Below, one piece after another: positions 26,650 through 35,909 of a stretch of 64,000 nt of DNA. Made by a program: the position numbers and the translations under genes. Where the stretch lies: contig CAZFQL010000018.1 of assembly GCA_964520905.1 (NCBI GenBank), positions 6,645 through 70,644 of the forward strand. Reading direction: 5' to 3'. Below the pieces are notes generated by a model. The model searched no databases. It was not told the DNA's origin and worked only from the letters and a program-made list of their open reading frames with translations. This stretch comes from JAGVIE01 sp964520905 (lineage in GTDB: Bacteria > Bacteroidota > Ignavibacteria > UBA10030 > SZUA-254). Position 1 is the first letter of the stretch; each line of letters starts with the position of its first letter.

Positions 26650-27771
26650 TTATTTGAACTTCATGCAAGGAACGTTTTTTTTAATAATGTAATGCTTCAC
26701 GTCGATTCGAATCATAATGAACACAACGAATGCTAATATTATGGTAAGCATAAGCGTGCTGGAAATCGAATACTTATCTTTAAAGAATAGTGAACCTTCA
26801 CCTAATTTAGGAGCTTCATCAATTACTTCAGTCGGTAGATTGTATTTAAGAGCGATTTTTTCGACTTCTAATAAGTTAATAACTGGCATACCTTGCTCTG
26901 CCATTTGATTTATCACCGCTCTGACTGGAAAGTTTTTAACAGCCAAATGCTGTGTAAGCCCGGGTGGAACTAACCGTGCATTTTGAGAACCGCCAACCGA
27001 AGCAACACCGCCACCAATGTTAATATAACATGAAATGGGTTTCCCTTTAGTCTCTTGTTTATAAATATCCATTCTCTTTTTAATATTATCCTCCAGGGAA
27101 GATTCATTTACTAACTGCACTTTATTTCGTTTTATCGATTCTTTAATGAGGTCTCTCCCTTCAGGTGACAGGCCTCGTCCGATATCACCTCCACCACCAA
27201 TAGATGCAGCAATAGATTTGAATGGTAATATCCCTTTTTGTTTTAATAACTCCTCCATGTCAATCCAAGTCATACTTGGAATTGTGGCACCCCAATCTGA
27301 TGCACCGACAGAGGAAATAATGATGGGATTTAGCTCCATTACTTTACATGCAGCTAAGAATGAAATATTCCAGCCGGGGAACGAACCTGTCATTCCGACG
27401 GCAATAGTACTATGTTTTTTCACCTTAGCTTTTATTAACATATCTACAAAAGCAGCCGCATAGTTCGGATTAGTTGATAATATCTTTGATGTTACAATAC
27501 CGCGATCAGACGTTATGAGTGTATTCTCTTGTCCAATTATTCCAGTACTATATGGATCGTTTTGTTTATCGAGTTTAATTCCAAGATTTTCAGAATAATT
27601 TTTAATTGCATGTCCTGCAACTAATGAAAGCTGTGCAGCTTCGAGTTTTTTTCCGAAGTACGGTTGTCTTTCCGGCTCCGCAGTTTGTTCTGCAAGAACA
27701 AAAATAAATATCGAAAAGATTGTTAACCCAATTAATGTCAGATTAGATGGTTTGCCATCGATCCATTTCAT
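26650..27771 (-). CDS. pgsW: Poly-gamma-glutamate system protein PgsW
   Basis: 373 residues from the ATG at 27771, which overlaps the pgsC stop by four bases (ATGA) and has GGAGTGG upstream. One membrane segment near the N-terminus (about 11-28) and one near the C-terminus (about 340-360) flank a large extracytoplasmic or cytoplasmic domain rich in glycine loops ('SIGGGGDIGRGLS', 'NIGGGVASVGGSQ'). The sequence matches proteins annotated 'poly-gamma-glutamate system protein' that accompany pgsB and pgsC in genomes lacking pgsA. The activity is not established. Confidence 0.82.
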   Translation of the reverse strand: MKWIDGKPSNLTLIGLTIFSIFIFVLAEQTAEPERQPYFGKKLEAAQLSLVAGHAIKNYSENLGIKLDKQNDPYSTGIIGQENTLITSDRGIVTSKILSTNPNYAAAFVDMLIKAKVKKHSTIAVGMTGSFPGWNISFLAACKVMELNPIIISSVGASDWGATIPSMTWIDMEELLKQKGILPFKSIAASIGGGGDIGRGLSPEGRDLIKESIKRNKVQLVNESSLEDNIKKRMDIYKQETKGKPISCYINIGGGVASVGGSQNARLVPPGLTQHLAVKNFPVRAVINQMAEQGMPVINLLEVEKIALKYNLPTEVIDEAPKLGEGSLFFKDKYSISSTLMLTIILAFVVFIMIRIDVKHYIIKKNVPCMKFK

Positions 27772-28259
27772 ATAATCCACTCCTCTCTCAGGAATACTTC
27801 TCCGCCTGTGATTATCATAAGGATTAAACGTATTATTATGGCAGCAATTACCATAGTACTGATAGTTTTGATCACACCTTGCCGTTCCATCCAGTTCGCA
27901 ATCAGCCCCGGTATAATCAAACCGATCGTCTGTAACTCTAACGTCAGGTAATTTGTTTGAATAACTAAAATCTCGCGCGATAACCATCCGAATAAAAATC
28001 CTACGAGAATAACTAAAACGGTTCGCCTTCTCCCATAGATAAAAATATAATTTGAGAGATATTTGATTGTTAGAAAGGTCAAAAGACTGACTATGATCGT
28101 TCCAACAATCCGAAGAGGATGGTGAAGCATGAGAGCAACATATCCGGGTACTACCATGCCCCCGGCAGCAAGCCCTAACGTTTCTGTGAATATTAAACTT
28201 AATACCAAACCAATGCCGACTGATTGGATGATGAAATCTCTTGCAGCTTCAGTATACAA
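27768..28259 (-). CDS. pgsC: Poly-gamma-glutamate synthase subunit PgsC/CapC
   Basis: 163 residues starting at the TTG at 28259, so that the product begins 'MYTEAARDFIIQSVGIGLVL', just as CapC proteins begin; longer starts inside pgsB are less likely. AAAGGA lies eight to nine bases upstream. Five or so membrane segments, with the conserved 'SLIFTETLGLAAGGMVVPGY' near the N-terminus. It is the membrane partner of PgsB in the polymerase. It overlaps pgsB by 11 bases and pgsW by 4, so the three are translationally coupled. Confidence 0.9.
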   Translation of the reverse strand: MYTEAARDFIIQSVGIGLVLSLIFTETLGLAAGGMVVPGYVALMLHHPLRIVGTIIVSLLTFLTIKYLSNYIFIYGRRRTVLVILVGFLFGWLSREILVIQTNYLTLELQTIGLIIPGLIANWMERQGVIKTISTMVIAAIIIRLILMIITGGEVFLREEWII

Positions 28260-29424
28260 GTTCTTTTCCTTTATTTGTGAAATGGAGCAAAAGTTCTTCG
28301 CCATATCCGACAATGTTGCCGATTCCAATGACTATCGCTGATGAATCGGTCATCGAAACAATACGCTCGAATATTTCTTCCGATGGCTCTTCAGCAAGAT
28401 CCGTTATTTTTGAAGTAGGAAGTCCTAAACCGACCGCTCTGTTATATAAGGCGTTAGTAAATTCACCAACTAAAATGAAGTGGTCTGTCGGGAGATGATT
28501 TGCTATCAGGTCAGCCAAGCTTTCAGTTCGTTGTATTCTATCTTTTCTACAATTTACAATGACAATAACTTTCTTGTTTTCCGCAAAATAACTTTTCAAT
28601 AAATCCCAGATTATGATATAAGAATCTGGATCGTTCGCGGCGAAGGCGTTGACAAACTCAATTTCTTTTTCATAATGCTGAATTTTATAAATGCGTAATA
28701 CCCCGGGATCAGGCATGGCATTTTGCATTCCATATAATGCTTCGGTTTTGGATATTCCCATATGTTCGCAAACCGCTAAAGCAAGTGCAACGTTATCTTT
28801 ATGTTCCAAATAAGAAAACCCTTGCATCATCTGATCAGAAATCTGGTCGCTTCGAACTTGGCAAATCTTCGTCTTACGTTTTTCGCCTACATCCTGAAAG
28901 ATCTGCAAATATTTTTCTTCAGAGGTAAAGAGAATACCATTGTACGGTATGGTGTTAGAAAGAGAACGACCTACATCTTCGACGGTTGGACCCATTTCAT
29001 CTAAATGGTCTGCCCGGACATTTGTAATAACCCCTATCGTAGAGTGGATCATATGGTGTTCGGCAAGTAGTTGATTAGGAGGTAATACAGCCATACATTC
29101 GATTACTAATGCATCCGATTGTAAACTCGCAGCCCTTCGTACAATCTTAAGCTGTTCAATTATATTTGCCTTCCCGACTCTGCTAATTGGCACTTCGGCA
29201 CCGTCGTGGTAAATCATTCGAGGTTTGGTTCCGGTTGTTTTACCAAATGTTTTAATCCCCCCACCCCGCAAACCGCCTGTAATCAACCTCGTAACAGATG
29301 ATTTGCCACGTGTTCCATTTACATGAATTCGTGTCGGAATAAGTTTAACAGTTTTCTGATGTCTACGATATTCCCACACACCAATGCTAACAAGAATTAT
29401 TAAAAGGACACCCGTAAAAATCAT
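28249..29424 (-). CDS. pgsB: Poly-gamma-glutamate synthase subunit PgsB/CapB
   Basis: 391 residues, the usual length. A short membrane anchor (about 2-18) precedes a Mur-ligase-like amide ligase domain: ATP-binding 'NGTRGKSSVTR' (about 36-46), 'FGKTTGTKPR', and 'ITNVRADHLDEMGPT' with the metal-binding acidic residues. It activates and polymerises glutamate through the gamma-carboxyl group, with PgsC. It begins 14 bases after the stop of the T9SS beta-propeller gene, and so may be transcribed with it. Confidence 0.95.
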   Translation of the reverse strand: MIFTGVLLIILVSIGVWEYRRHQKTVKLIPTRIHVNGTRGKSSVTRLITGGLRGGGIKTFGKTTGTKPRMIYHDGAEVPISRVGKANIIEQLKIVRRAASLQSDALVIECMAVLPPNQLLAEHHMIHSTIGVITNVRADHLDEMGPTVEDVGRSLSNTIPYNGILFTSEEKYLQIFQDVGEKRKTKICQVRSDQISDQMMQGFSYLEHKDNVALALAVCEHMGISKTEALYGMQNAMPDPGVLRIYKIQHYEKEIEFVNAFAANDPDSYIIIWDLLKSYFAENKKVIVIVNCRKDRIQRTESLADLIANHLPTDHFILVGEFTNALYNRAVGLGLPTSKITDLAEEPSEEIFERIVSMTDSSAIVIGIGNIVGYGEELLLHFTNKGKELVY

Positions 29425-29438
29425 CTGATATGCTTCCC

Positions 29439-32400
29439 TTATTTCACCAGTATGAGTTTTTTCGAAGATTGGAAAAGGAGTTTTCCTGTCTCAGACTCTG
29501 AGACGCGAAGGATGTAAAAATAAACTCCAGTAGTCATTGACTCAGCATTCCATTCCATAGAGTGATAACCTTTTTCTTGCATTTTATCAACTAGCGTAGT
29601 TATCTCTTTTCCAATGAGATTATAGATTGTCAACGTCACTTTCGCATCTACAGGTAATGCGTACCGAAGGGTTGTGTTTGGATTAAACGGATTTGGGTAG
29701 TTTTGTTCTAGAACAAAATCCTTAGGTAGCTGATCCAGTTGTTTGGGTTGAATACGAATAACAGCATGCGAGAGATTAGCATTATTGATAATGGCATCAC
29801 CATTAGTTGATAGTTTATAATAATAAGAATGATTACTTTCATCAAATAATTCGAGTGAATATTCTATATTATTTACGTTAATCTCCCATCGGATCGTCAC
29901 CGGCGATCCAGCACCTGTAATATTTATTAGAGTTCCGCTATTACCACCATCCACGATTGCCAACGTGCTCTGCGATGCAAAGCGAACATCAAATGTCTCT
30001 AACGGAGCTAAAGGTGGCAGTTCGTACTTCTGAGGGAGCATTGAATTATTAGACACAGAGAGAAATAGTTGTCTCTGACTACCATCGGGATTGATAAATG
30101 TTAAACGGCTAAGCATACCATCTTCAACCATATTTATTAAGTCAGGATTATTCTTTACTGATTGGGATAAAACTCCTGATGAGGTTAGAATAATTTTTCC
30201 AGGTTGATTGACTTTCATCCAGTAACCTTTTCCTGGTAGTAATGTGTCTGCATTTGTGTAACCAGAACTAACGGAGTAACCAAAATAATTAGAGATAACA
30301 GTCATTGGTGCAATCGGGATTACATTTGCAATGGGGATAGGATCAGATAAAGGACCTATCATATTCCAACCATCAGTGATATCGATAGTATCTCTCATTA
30401 ATCGGTTGCCGACGATTTGAACTATTTCTGCAGATAGATATTTTAGCCAATAACCGGTGCCGATTATCAAAGTATCATACGGAATATATGCACTTGCGTA
30501 AGCGAACGCCTGAGACGTTGCAGATGGGAATAGTGTACTTTTCTGAAAATCAGCAACAACAAGCGGTTCAGAAATCAGATTCCAACCCGATTCCAATTGC
30601 AGATTAAGTATTGTTGAGGAAGTTGAATCTAAAACATATATCACTATCGCTTGACTGACTGCTAAACTTCCATCGGATGCAAAGAAAGTCAGATGATAAT
30701 TCCCAACCTGTGCTACATTTGGTGTCCAACTAAAACCCGCATGACCATTTAAGGAATCAGTAAATACTGCACCAGTTGGAAGTCCTGTAACCGAGAGCGT
30801 TGGGATTGTACCATCAGAATCTATTGCCGAGACTGTAAAAACAAAAGTTTGTCCGGCAAATGTTGATTTATTTCCAATCGCTGCTATTATCGGGGAACGA
30901 TTTAGGAAAGAGAATGTTGTATGAAATACTCCATGGCTCCCGCTACCAGCATAAAGATTTAAAGGATTAGCGTTATCGCTCTCCAAAGAATAAATATCAA
31001 GATCAGTTAAACCGCTGTTATACGACGTCCAATGTGAGCCGCTATCAACACTTACAAAAATGCCATCACCAAATGTTCCCGTGAAAAGAATCTTCCGATC
31101 ATTTGGATTTATAAGTATACTTCTAACCGAGTGAGTTATTGGTAATTTGAAAAGTAAATTCCAGCTTGAGCCAGAGTTGTTACTTTTATATATTCTACCG
31201 CTATCCGAACCAGCATAAATAATATTCGGCAACATATGATCAATTGTAATAGTACGTATGAACTTATCTTGTACTAAAAAACCATTAAGGTTTGATATTT
31301 GACTCCAGTTTGCACCCGCATCTATAGTTTTAAACATGTAGCTGGAATCAGTACCGGCATAAATTACATTCGGGTTTGAGATATCAATTTCCAGAGAACG
31401 AACGGATGTGTTGACGGGAATACCATTACTCGAAGCTAACCAACTTGTTCCTCCGTTAATTGTTTTATAAACTCCATTTCCTGTGCCTGAAAAAACTACA
31501 TTCGCATCTAATGGATGTACAATTAAACTTCGAATAAAATGATTTATAACAGTAGAATCGGTTATGTGCCATATATGTCCGCCGTCTATGCTTTTATAGA
31601 CACCTGTTCCATAATCGCTTGCATAAATCGTAGAACTTAAGTTAGTAATTCCGATTGATGTAATAGAATTTGACGTAGTTAATGAATCAGCCCGAGTCCA
31701 ACTCACCGCCTGATTTGTTGATATCCAAATGCCATCACCAAAATCTGTCCCAAGAATAAGATTTCCATTACTATTTAATTTTATGGTTCTACCAGCCGTG
31801 CCAAGCATTCCGGAATAACTACTTAGCCATGTAAATCCCGAATCAATACTTTTGTAAACTCCTTGGCCATCAGTCCCAACATATACAGTATTTCTACTTA
31901 ACGGATTAATATCAATATCATTGATCATGGCTTGAGCACCAGGTAATCCAGTTCCTGACAACCATCCATTGCTAATATCTCCAAGTGATCGATAATAAAA
32001 TTTCCCCAGCGAATCTGTTCCTGCGTAACGGAAGGTCGTATTAAAGCCAACTGTATTTATTCGTTTATCGATAATCGGATTGGGTGTAGTACCAGCGTTT
32101 ATTTCAGTCCAATTTGTTCCTGCGTTTATTGACTTGTAAACACCTTTGGCTGCAGTTCCGATAATTAAACTAGCAGTGGGATCATTTGGACTAATCGCAA
32201 TTGATTTGACGCTACTTCTGATACCGATGGGATATTGCACTTGGAACCAACTCATACCACCATTTACACTACTAAATAAGGCACCACCAACTGTTATATC
32301 TAAAATAGAACCACCAGCATAGAGCGAATCTTTCCCAAAAATAGCTACCGACCAAAGGTGCGGCATAGTCTCAGCCGTAGTTGGGTCATTTACTATTCTG

Positions 32401-32870
32401 GGTGCCCAATTCGTTCCTTGATCAGTGCTTTTGTACAAACCCGACCCATAGGTAGCGGCATAGAGAGAACCACTTTTTGAATCATAAACAAGACTTCGTA
32501 CCGAATTTATTGTCGTGAGTACTGAAATCCAACTTACGCCGCCATTTATTGTTTTAAACACACCATCATTCGTTCCCGCGAATACGATATTATCTGAGAT
32601 AGCAACAATCGATCTGACATGTGTATTTGTCATACCAGTTTTTACATTTATCCATGAAGCACCACCATCAATACTTTTAAATACTCCCCATCCAAAGGCA
32701 CCTGCATAGAGTAAATTAGGATTGGTTGGAGATTGAGTTATCGTTTTAATATTTTTGTAATTGGGACCGTTACCCATCCAAGTTTGTGCAGTTGCCAGCG
32801 TAAATTGGCAGATAAAAATGATTAGAATTAAAACTAAACTATTCCTAATGTCATTCATTTTATAGAACAT
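29439..32870 (-). CDS. T9SS-secreted beta-propeller (Asp-box/BNR) protein
   Basis: 1,143 residues. A signal peptide (about 10-29) is followed by about 12 Asp-box repeats of the form 'S.DGG.SW' (for example 'SIDGGASW', 'TINGGTSW') up to about residue 640, as in sortilin/BNR propellers. Then come an Ig- or cadherin-like domain ('SVTGLPTGAVF', about 660-750), a 'GWNLISEPL ... GYWLK ... GWNMIG' module shared with the protease at 1-3192, and a C-terminal T9SS sorting domain from 'NYPNPFNPNTTLRY'. It has no catalytic signature and may bind surface glycans or polymers. It lies directly upstream of pgsB. Confidence 0.88.
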   Translation of the reverse strand: MFYKMNDIRNSLVLILIIFICQFTLATAQTWMGNGPNYKNIKTITQSPTNPNLLYAGAFGWGVFKSIDGGASWINVKTGMTNTHVRSIVAISDNIVFAGTNDGVFKTINGGVSWISVLTTINSVRSLVYDSKSGSLYAATYGSGLYKSTDQGTNWAPRIVNDPTTAETMPHLWSVAIFGKDSLYAGGSILDITVGGALFSSVNGGMSWFQVQYPIGIRSSVKSIAISPNDPTASLIIGTAAKGVYKSINAGTNWTEINAGTTPNPIIDKRINTVGFNTTFRYAGTDSLGKFYYRSLGDISNGWLSGTGLPGAQAMINDIDINPLSRNTVYVGTDGQGVYKSIDSGFTWLSSYSGMLGTAGRTIKLNSNGNLILGTDFGDGIWISTNQAVSWTRADSLTTSNSITSIGITNLSSTIYASDYGTGVYKSIDGGHIWHITDSTVINHFIRSLIVHPLDANVVFSGTGNGVYKTINGGTSWLASSNGIPVNTSVRSLEIDISNPNVIYAGTDSSYMFKTIDAGANWSQISNLNGFLVQDKFIRTITIDHMLPNIIYAGSDSGRIYKSNNSGSSWNLLFKLPITHSVRSILINPNDRKILFTGTFGDGIFVSVDSGSHWTSYNSGLTDLDIYSLESDNANPLNLYAGSGSHGVFHTTFSFLNRSPIIAAIGNKSTFAGQTFVFTVSAIDSDGTIPTLSVTGLPTGAVFTDSLNGHAGFSWTPNVAQVGNYHLTFFASDGSLAVSQAIVIYVLDSTSSTILNLQLESGWNLISEPLVVADFQKSTLFPSATSQAFAYASAYIPYDTLIIGTGYWLKYLSAEIVQIVGNRLMRDTIDITDGWNMIGPLSDPIPIANVIPIAPMTVISNYFGYSVSSGYTNADTLLPGKGYWMKVNQPGKIILTSSGVLSQSVKNNPDLINMVEDGMLSRLTFINPDGSQRQLFLSVSNNSMLPQKYELPPLAPLETFDVRFASQSTLAIVDGGNSGTLINITGAGSPVTIRWEINVNNIEYSLELFDESNHSYYYKLSTNGDAIINNANLSHAVIRIQPKQLDQLPKDFVLEQNYPNPFNPNTTLRYALPVDAKVTLTIYNLIGKEITTLVDKMQEKGYHSMEWNAESMTTGVYFYILRVSESETGKLLFQSSKKLILVK

Positions 32871-33060
32871 TTATCAATTCCTGTGATGAAAGAATTTAGT
32901 TTACTAATGTGAGGCTAAATAGCGCTTAAAGATGTAACGCTAAATTAACTGATTAAATTCCCTTTAAATTATTTATTCTTATAAAAAGAACAGAGTTCCA
33001 ACATTCTGTAAGAGTTTAGCATTTCAGAGGTAGGTATCTTAAAAAGAATTAATTATTTTC

Positions 33061-33315
33061 CTATTGCCAGATTAAAATCCAACTATTGCCAGCTTCAAGA
33101 TAAACCACCGCAAGTGCGAAACCAACGGCAACAGCCGCATCAATAGCATTACCTCCCTTATTCATAATCTCGATCCCGACTTCTGAGGCAAGCCGGTTAG
33201 CTGAGACAACCATACCATGTTTCGAACGGACCTGGGAATGTAATTCAAGCGGATTTATCGAAAAGAAAAAGAGGAACAAGAATAAAAGAAAGCGGTATTT
33301 CGGTTTTCGTTTCAT
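33061..33315 (-). pseudogene. Remnant of a gamma-glutamyltransferase (ggt) gene
   Basis: 84 codons: a signal peptide then 'HGMVVSANRLASEVGIEIMN' and 'GGNAIDAAVAVGFALAVV', the well-conserved N-terminus of gamma-glutamyltransferases. The similarity stops after 'EAGN', just where the family continues with a glycine-rich loop; the frame ends six codons later, and the catalytic small subunit is nowhere in the window. The start (ATG at 33315) and signal peptide survive, so the loss looks like a 3' deletion. The family includes CapD, which cleaves and anchors PGA, which makes its place next to the PGA operon notable. Confidence 0.8.
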
Positions 33316-33329
33316 ATTGCTCCGAATTA

Positions 33330-33369
33330 TAAAATAAAACCGCCCACACGAATCGTATCCATGTGGGCG
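33330..33369 (-). terminator. Terminator after the outer-membrane protein at 33395
   Basis: CGCCCACA (33341-33348) pairs with TGTGGGCG (33362-33369); the minus strand continues GTTTTATTTT. Confidence 0.8.
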
Positions 33370-33394
33370 AAAGTTATATGATATGGCGTATAAC

Positions 33395-35164
33395 TTAGAA
33401 CTTCATAACAAATGAAAATCTGAGACTCTTAAAGAATTCCATATCAAAGAATTGGACGCTATCACTCAAATCAAAGAATCCCATGAGATCGATCTGAAGA
33501 TTCTCAGTAGGTTCATAACCAAGCCCGTATGTAAATTCCTTCCACGTGCTTGAATATTTATAATTGCTCTTCGTGTTATAATAATAATCGTTATCGATCG
33601 ATGTTGACGAAGTGCCATCACCATATTCCCATTTACTTGTATATGCTTTAGAATCAGTAACAGTTTTTTTCGCATTACTTTCATAACCCTCATAAGCGAA
33701 AATAGTACCGACACGAGCCGACCAGCGCTTGTTTTCTGTGAACTTATACTCAATACCAACGGGAACCATGAATCTATTGACAGTAACATCTTCTGTTCTA
33801 TCCGCGTTTTCACTGTAAGTTATAGTATGGATATAATCTGATGCATTGTTGACGTTATCCGTGAGAGAATTATTTGTCACTTGTTTGAAGCTCATCGCGT
33901 ATTTTGTCTTCAATTCTTCGGTGTAGTACATATATGATCCACCAAGTCCGAAGTATACTCCGTCAACGAGCGGGATATTGAATTTTGCATTAACAACTAA
34001 GTTGGTGGCAGTTCCATCACCGTTATTCTTTCCAGAGTAATCTTCAGTAAAACTGTTTACATAGTCCGAACCGCCGGTTCCTATTCCATCAAAATATTTC
34101 GAGTAGATAGTTCTCGGTTGTGTACCTTGATCTGTATAATCATAAGATGAAAAATCCAACCCAACACCGAGTGAATAGTATCCATCGTTTCTACGCTGTG
34201 GCTGTTGATCGAATGTACGGCGGATAGCAGCGCCAATACCGAAACCGCTTCCCTTGCGCTTCCAATCTGCTTGATAACCGTCCGTCTCACTGTACTTAGA
34301 CGAATAATTCGAGATATACGGTCTGAAATATTCATACGATGCTGAGTATAAATCGTTTATTTTTTGTGATGCATCGATTGTATGGAATATTAAATCACCA
34401 CGAAGTTCATAACCCCACATTGGTTTCATTGCCGATGCAATAGCGCGGAAGTACGGATTTTCATATGTGGTAAGGAAATTACCGTGTTCCGACCACTTCA
34501 AGGGGGCATAGTTTGAATCTAGATAGAATGCCTCGTATGAACGATCAAACGATGAATATCCTGAATAGACATTCGAAAAAGGATAAGTTCCAGTTCCATA
34601 ACTAGTAGCCGCCTGGTAGTAATCGGTTATATCTTTTGTATATTCCAGCTTCAAACCGAATGTGATATCGGTGAAAAGGAAACTGTTATTCAAGAGAAAT
34701 GAATAATAGTCGTGCGGATTCCCATATTTTGATTTATAAGATTGCGTTTGCCTGTAATCATAAACATCATTATACGGAAATAGATAATCCGATAATGTAA
34801 TATAGTCTTGAGATGATTCAGTTATATATTTATACTTTTCAAATCGAACTAACGCAGACATCCAATGATTATCCATCCAGGGATTCTTGCGGGAAACACC
34901 CAGCAAGAACTCGTGATCACCATATGTGCCAAGGACTTCCTCATCATAACTCGTGAGGTTACTAAGATTAGTGTATAATCTTAGACTATCAACAAATCTA
35001 AGTTCAATCGGATCATAGACCAGATCGAGATCATCATTAATAATCCCGCCCAGTGATAGACTCCTGAATGAAAGTGGATAATTACTATAGTACGGCACTT
35101 GAGCATTAAGTGTTAAAGTTACCGTAATCAGTAACAGAACAACAAAACAAGTATACAGCTTCAT
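33395..35164 (-). CDS. Outer-membrane beta-barrel protein, function unknown
   Basis: 589 residues. Signal peptide 'MKLYTCFVVLLLITVTLTLNAQ', then a Tyr-, Ser- and Asn-rich protein with regular amphipathic strands, ending 'LRFSFVMKF' with the terminal Phe of an outer-membrane barrel. The N-terminal 'SLGGIINDDLDLVYDPIEL' resembles FadL- or PorV-type starts, but I cannot assign it to a family. AGGAG precedes the ATG. A strong terminator follows. Neighbouring genes give no specific clue. Confidence 0.7.
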   Translation of the reverse strand: MKLYTCFVVLLLITVTLTLNAQVPYYSNYPLSFRSLSLGGIINDDLDLVYDPIELRFVDSLRLYTNLSNLTSYDEEVLGTYGDHEFLLGVSRKNPWMDNHWMSALVRFEKYKYITESSQDYITLSDYLFPYNDVYDYRQTQSYKSKYGNPHDYYSFLLNNSFLFTDITFGLKLEYTKDITDYYQAATSYGTGTYPFSNVYSGYSSFDRSYEAFYLDSNYAPLKWSEHGNFLTTYENPYFRAIASAMKPMWGYELRGDLIFHTIDASQKINDLYSASYEYFRPYISNYSSKYSETDGYQADWKRKGSGFGIGAAIRRTFDQQPQRRNDGYYSLGVGLDFSSYDYTDQGTQPRTIYSKYFDGIGTGGSDYVNSFTEDYSGKNNGDGTATNLVVNAKFNIPLVDGVYFGLGGSYMYYTEELKTKYAMSFKQVTNNSLTDNVNNASDYIHTITYSENADRTEDVTVNRFMVPVGIEYKFTENKRWSARVGTIFAYEGYESNAKKTVTDSKAYTSKWEYGDGTSSTSIDNDYYYNTKSNYKYSSTWKEFTYGLGYEPTENLQIDLMGFFDLSDSVQFFDMEFFKSLRFSFVMKF

Positions 35165-35248
35165 AGTTATCTCCTATTGTTTAACATGAGTTATTTAACA
35201 TATTAATTATTTTCTTGATCATCGGATATAATCCGATCGAGGGTCTTC

Positions 35249-35368
35249 TTAACTAAGACCTGGTGGTGCATTGGGAAAATGAACGCTATACTGGTTCGCT
35301 GCAACAGGTTTATCGTCGATAGATGTTACGAGAAAAACATGCCGAGCTGAAAGCATAATGTTCTTCAT
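35249..35368 (-). CDS. 39-residue peptide gene, unknown
   Basis: ATG at 35368 with a very strong AGAAAGGAGA site eight to ten bases upstream, TAA at 35249-35251. The peptide starts 'MKNIMLSARHVFLVTSIDDK' and ends 'HFPNAPPGLS'. It fills most of the 256-base gap between ssb and the barrel gene. No family recognised. The strong ribosome site is the main support; it could be a small protein, a leader peptide, or chance. Confidence 0.5.
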   Translation of the reverse strand: MKNIMLSARHVFLVTSIDDKPVAANQYSVHFPNAPPGLS

Positions 35369-35420
35369 ATACCCGTTCTCCTTTCTGTAATTAGTTTTCC
35401 TTATTATCATTTTTATTTAT

Positions 35421-35843
35421 TTAAAATGGTAAATCATCTTTCTCTGCAACCTGAGGTTCCTCACCGATTGTACGAACGTCACCTGGTCCCGATTCAACTG
35501 AACCTTTTGAATCGAGCATGATTAGATCATCAGCAATCACTTCAGTAGTATAGCGTTTGACACCGGTATTCTTATCATCCCATGATCGTGTCTGTAATTT
35601 ACCCTCTAAGTAAACCTTACTTCCCTTCTTAAGATATTGACCGCATATTTCTGCCAGTTTCCGCCAAACGATTATATTGTGCCATTCGACCCGCTCTTGA
35701 ACATTTCCATCCTGATCTTTCCATCGTTCATTTGTAGCGATTGAAAATTTCGCGACCGCTATTCCGGATGCCGTATAACTTAACTCTGGATCTTTTCCCA
35801 AATTTCCTATAAGCAATACTTTATTTAAACTTTTTCCCGCCAT
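35421..35843 (-). CDS. ssb: Single-stranded DNA-binding protein
   Basis: 140 residues. OB-fold with 'LNKVLLIGNLGKDPEL' at the N-terminus, 'VEWHNIIVWRKLAEIC' and 'GSKVYLEGKLQTRSW' following, then a short linker and the acidic C-terminal tip 'DDLPF' that binds partner enzymes. Protects single-stranded DNA in replication and repair. AGGAG before the ATG. Confidence 0.97.
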   Translation of the reverse strand: MAGKSLNKVLLIGNLGKDPELSYTASGIAVAKFSIATNERWKDQDGNVQERVEWHNIIVWRKLAEICGQYLKKGSKVYLEGKLQTRSWDDKNTGVKRYTTEVIADDLIMLDSKGSVESGPGDVRTIGEEPQVAEKDDLPF

Positions 35844-35909
35844 GACTAAACTCCTGTTTATTTATTTGAAAGTGAACATATTGAAAATTATCTTATCAAC
35901 AAAATATGG

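Noticed and set aside
33466..33813. 115-codon minus-strand frame inside the outer-membrane protein
   Set aside because: It overlaps the real gene in another frame and has no family or ribosome site.
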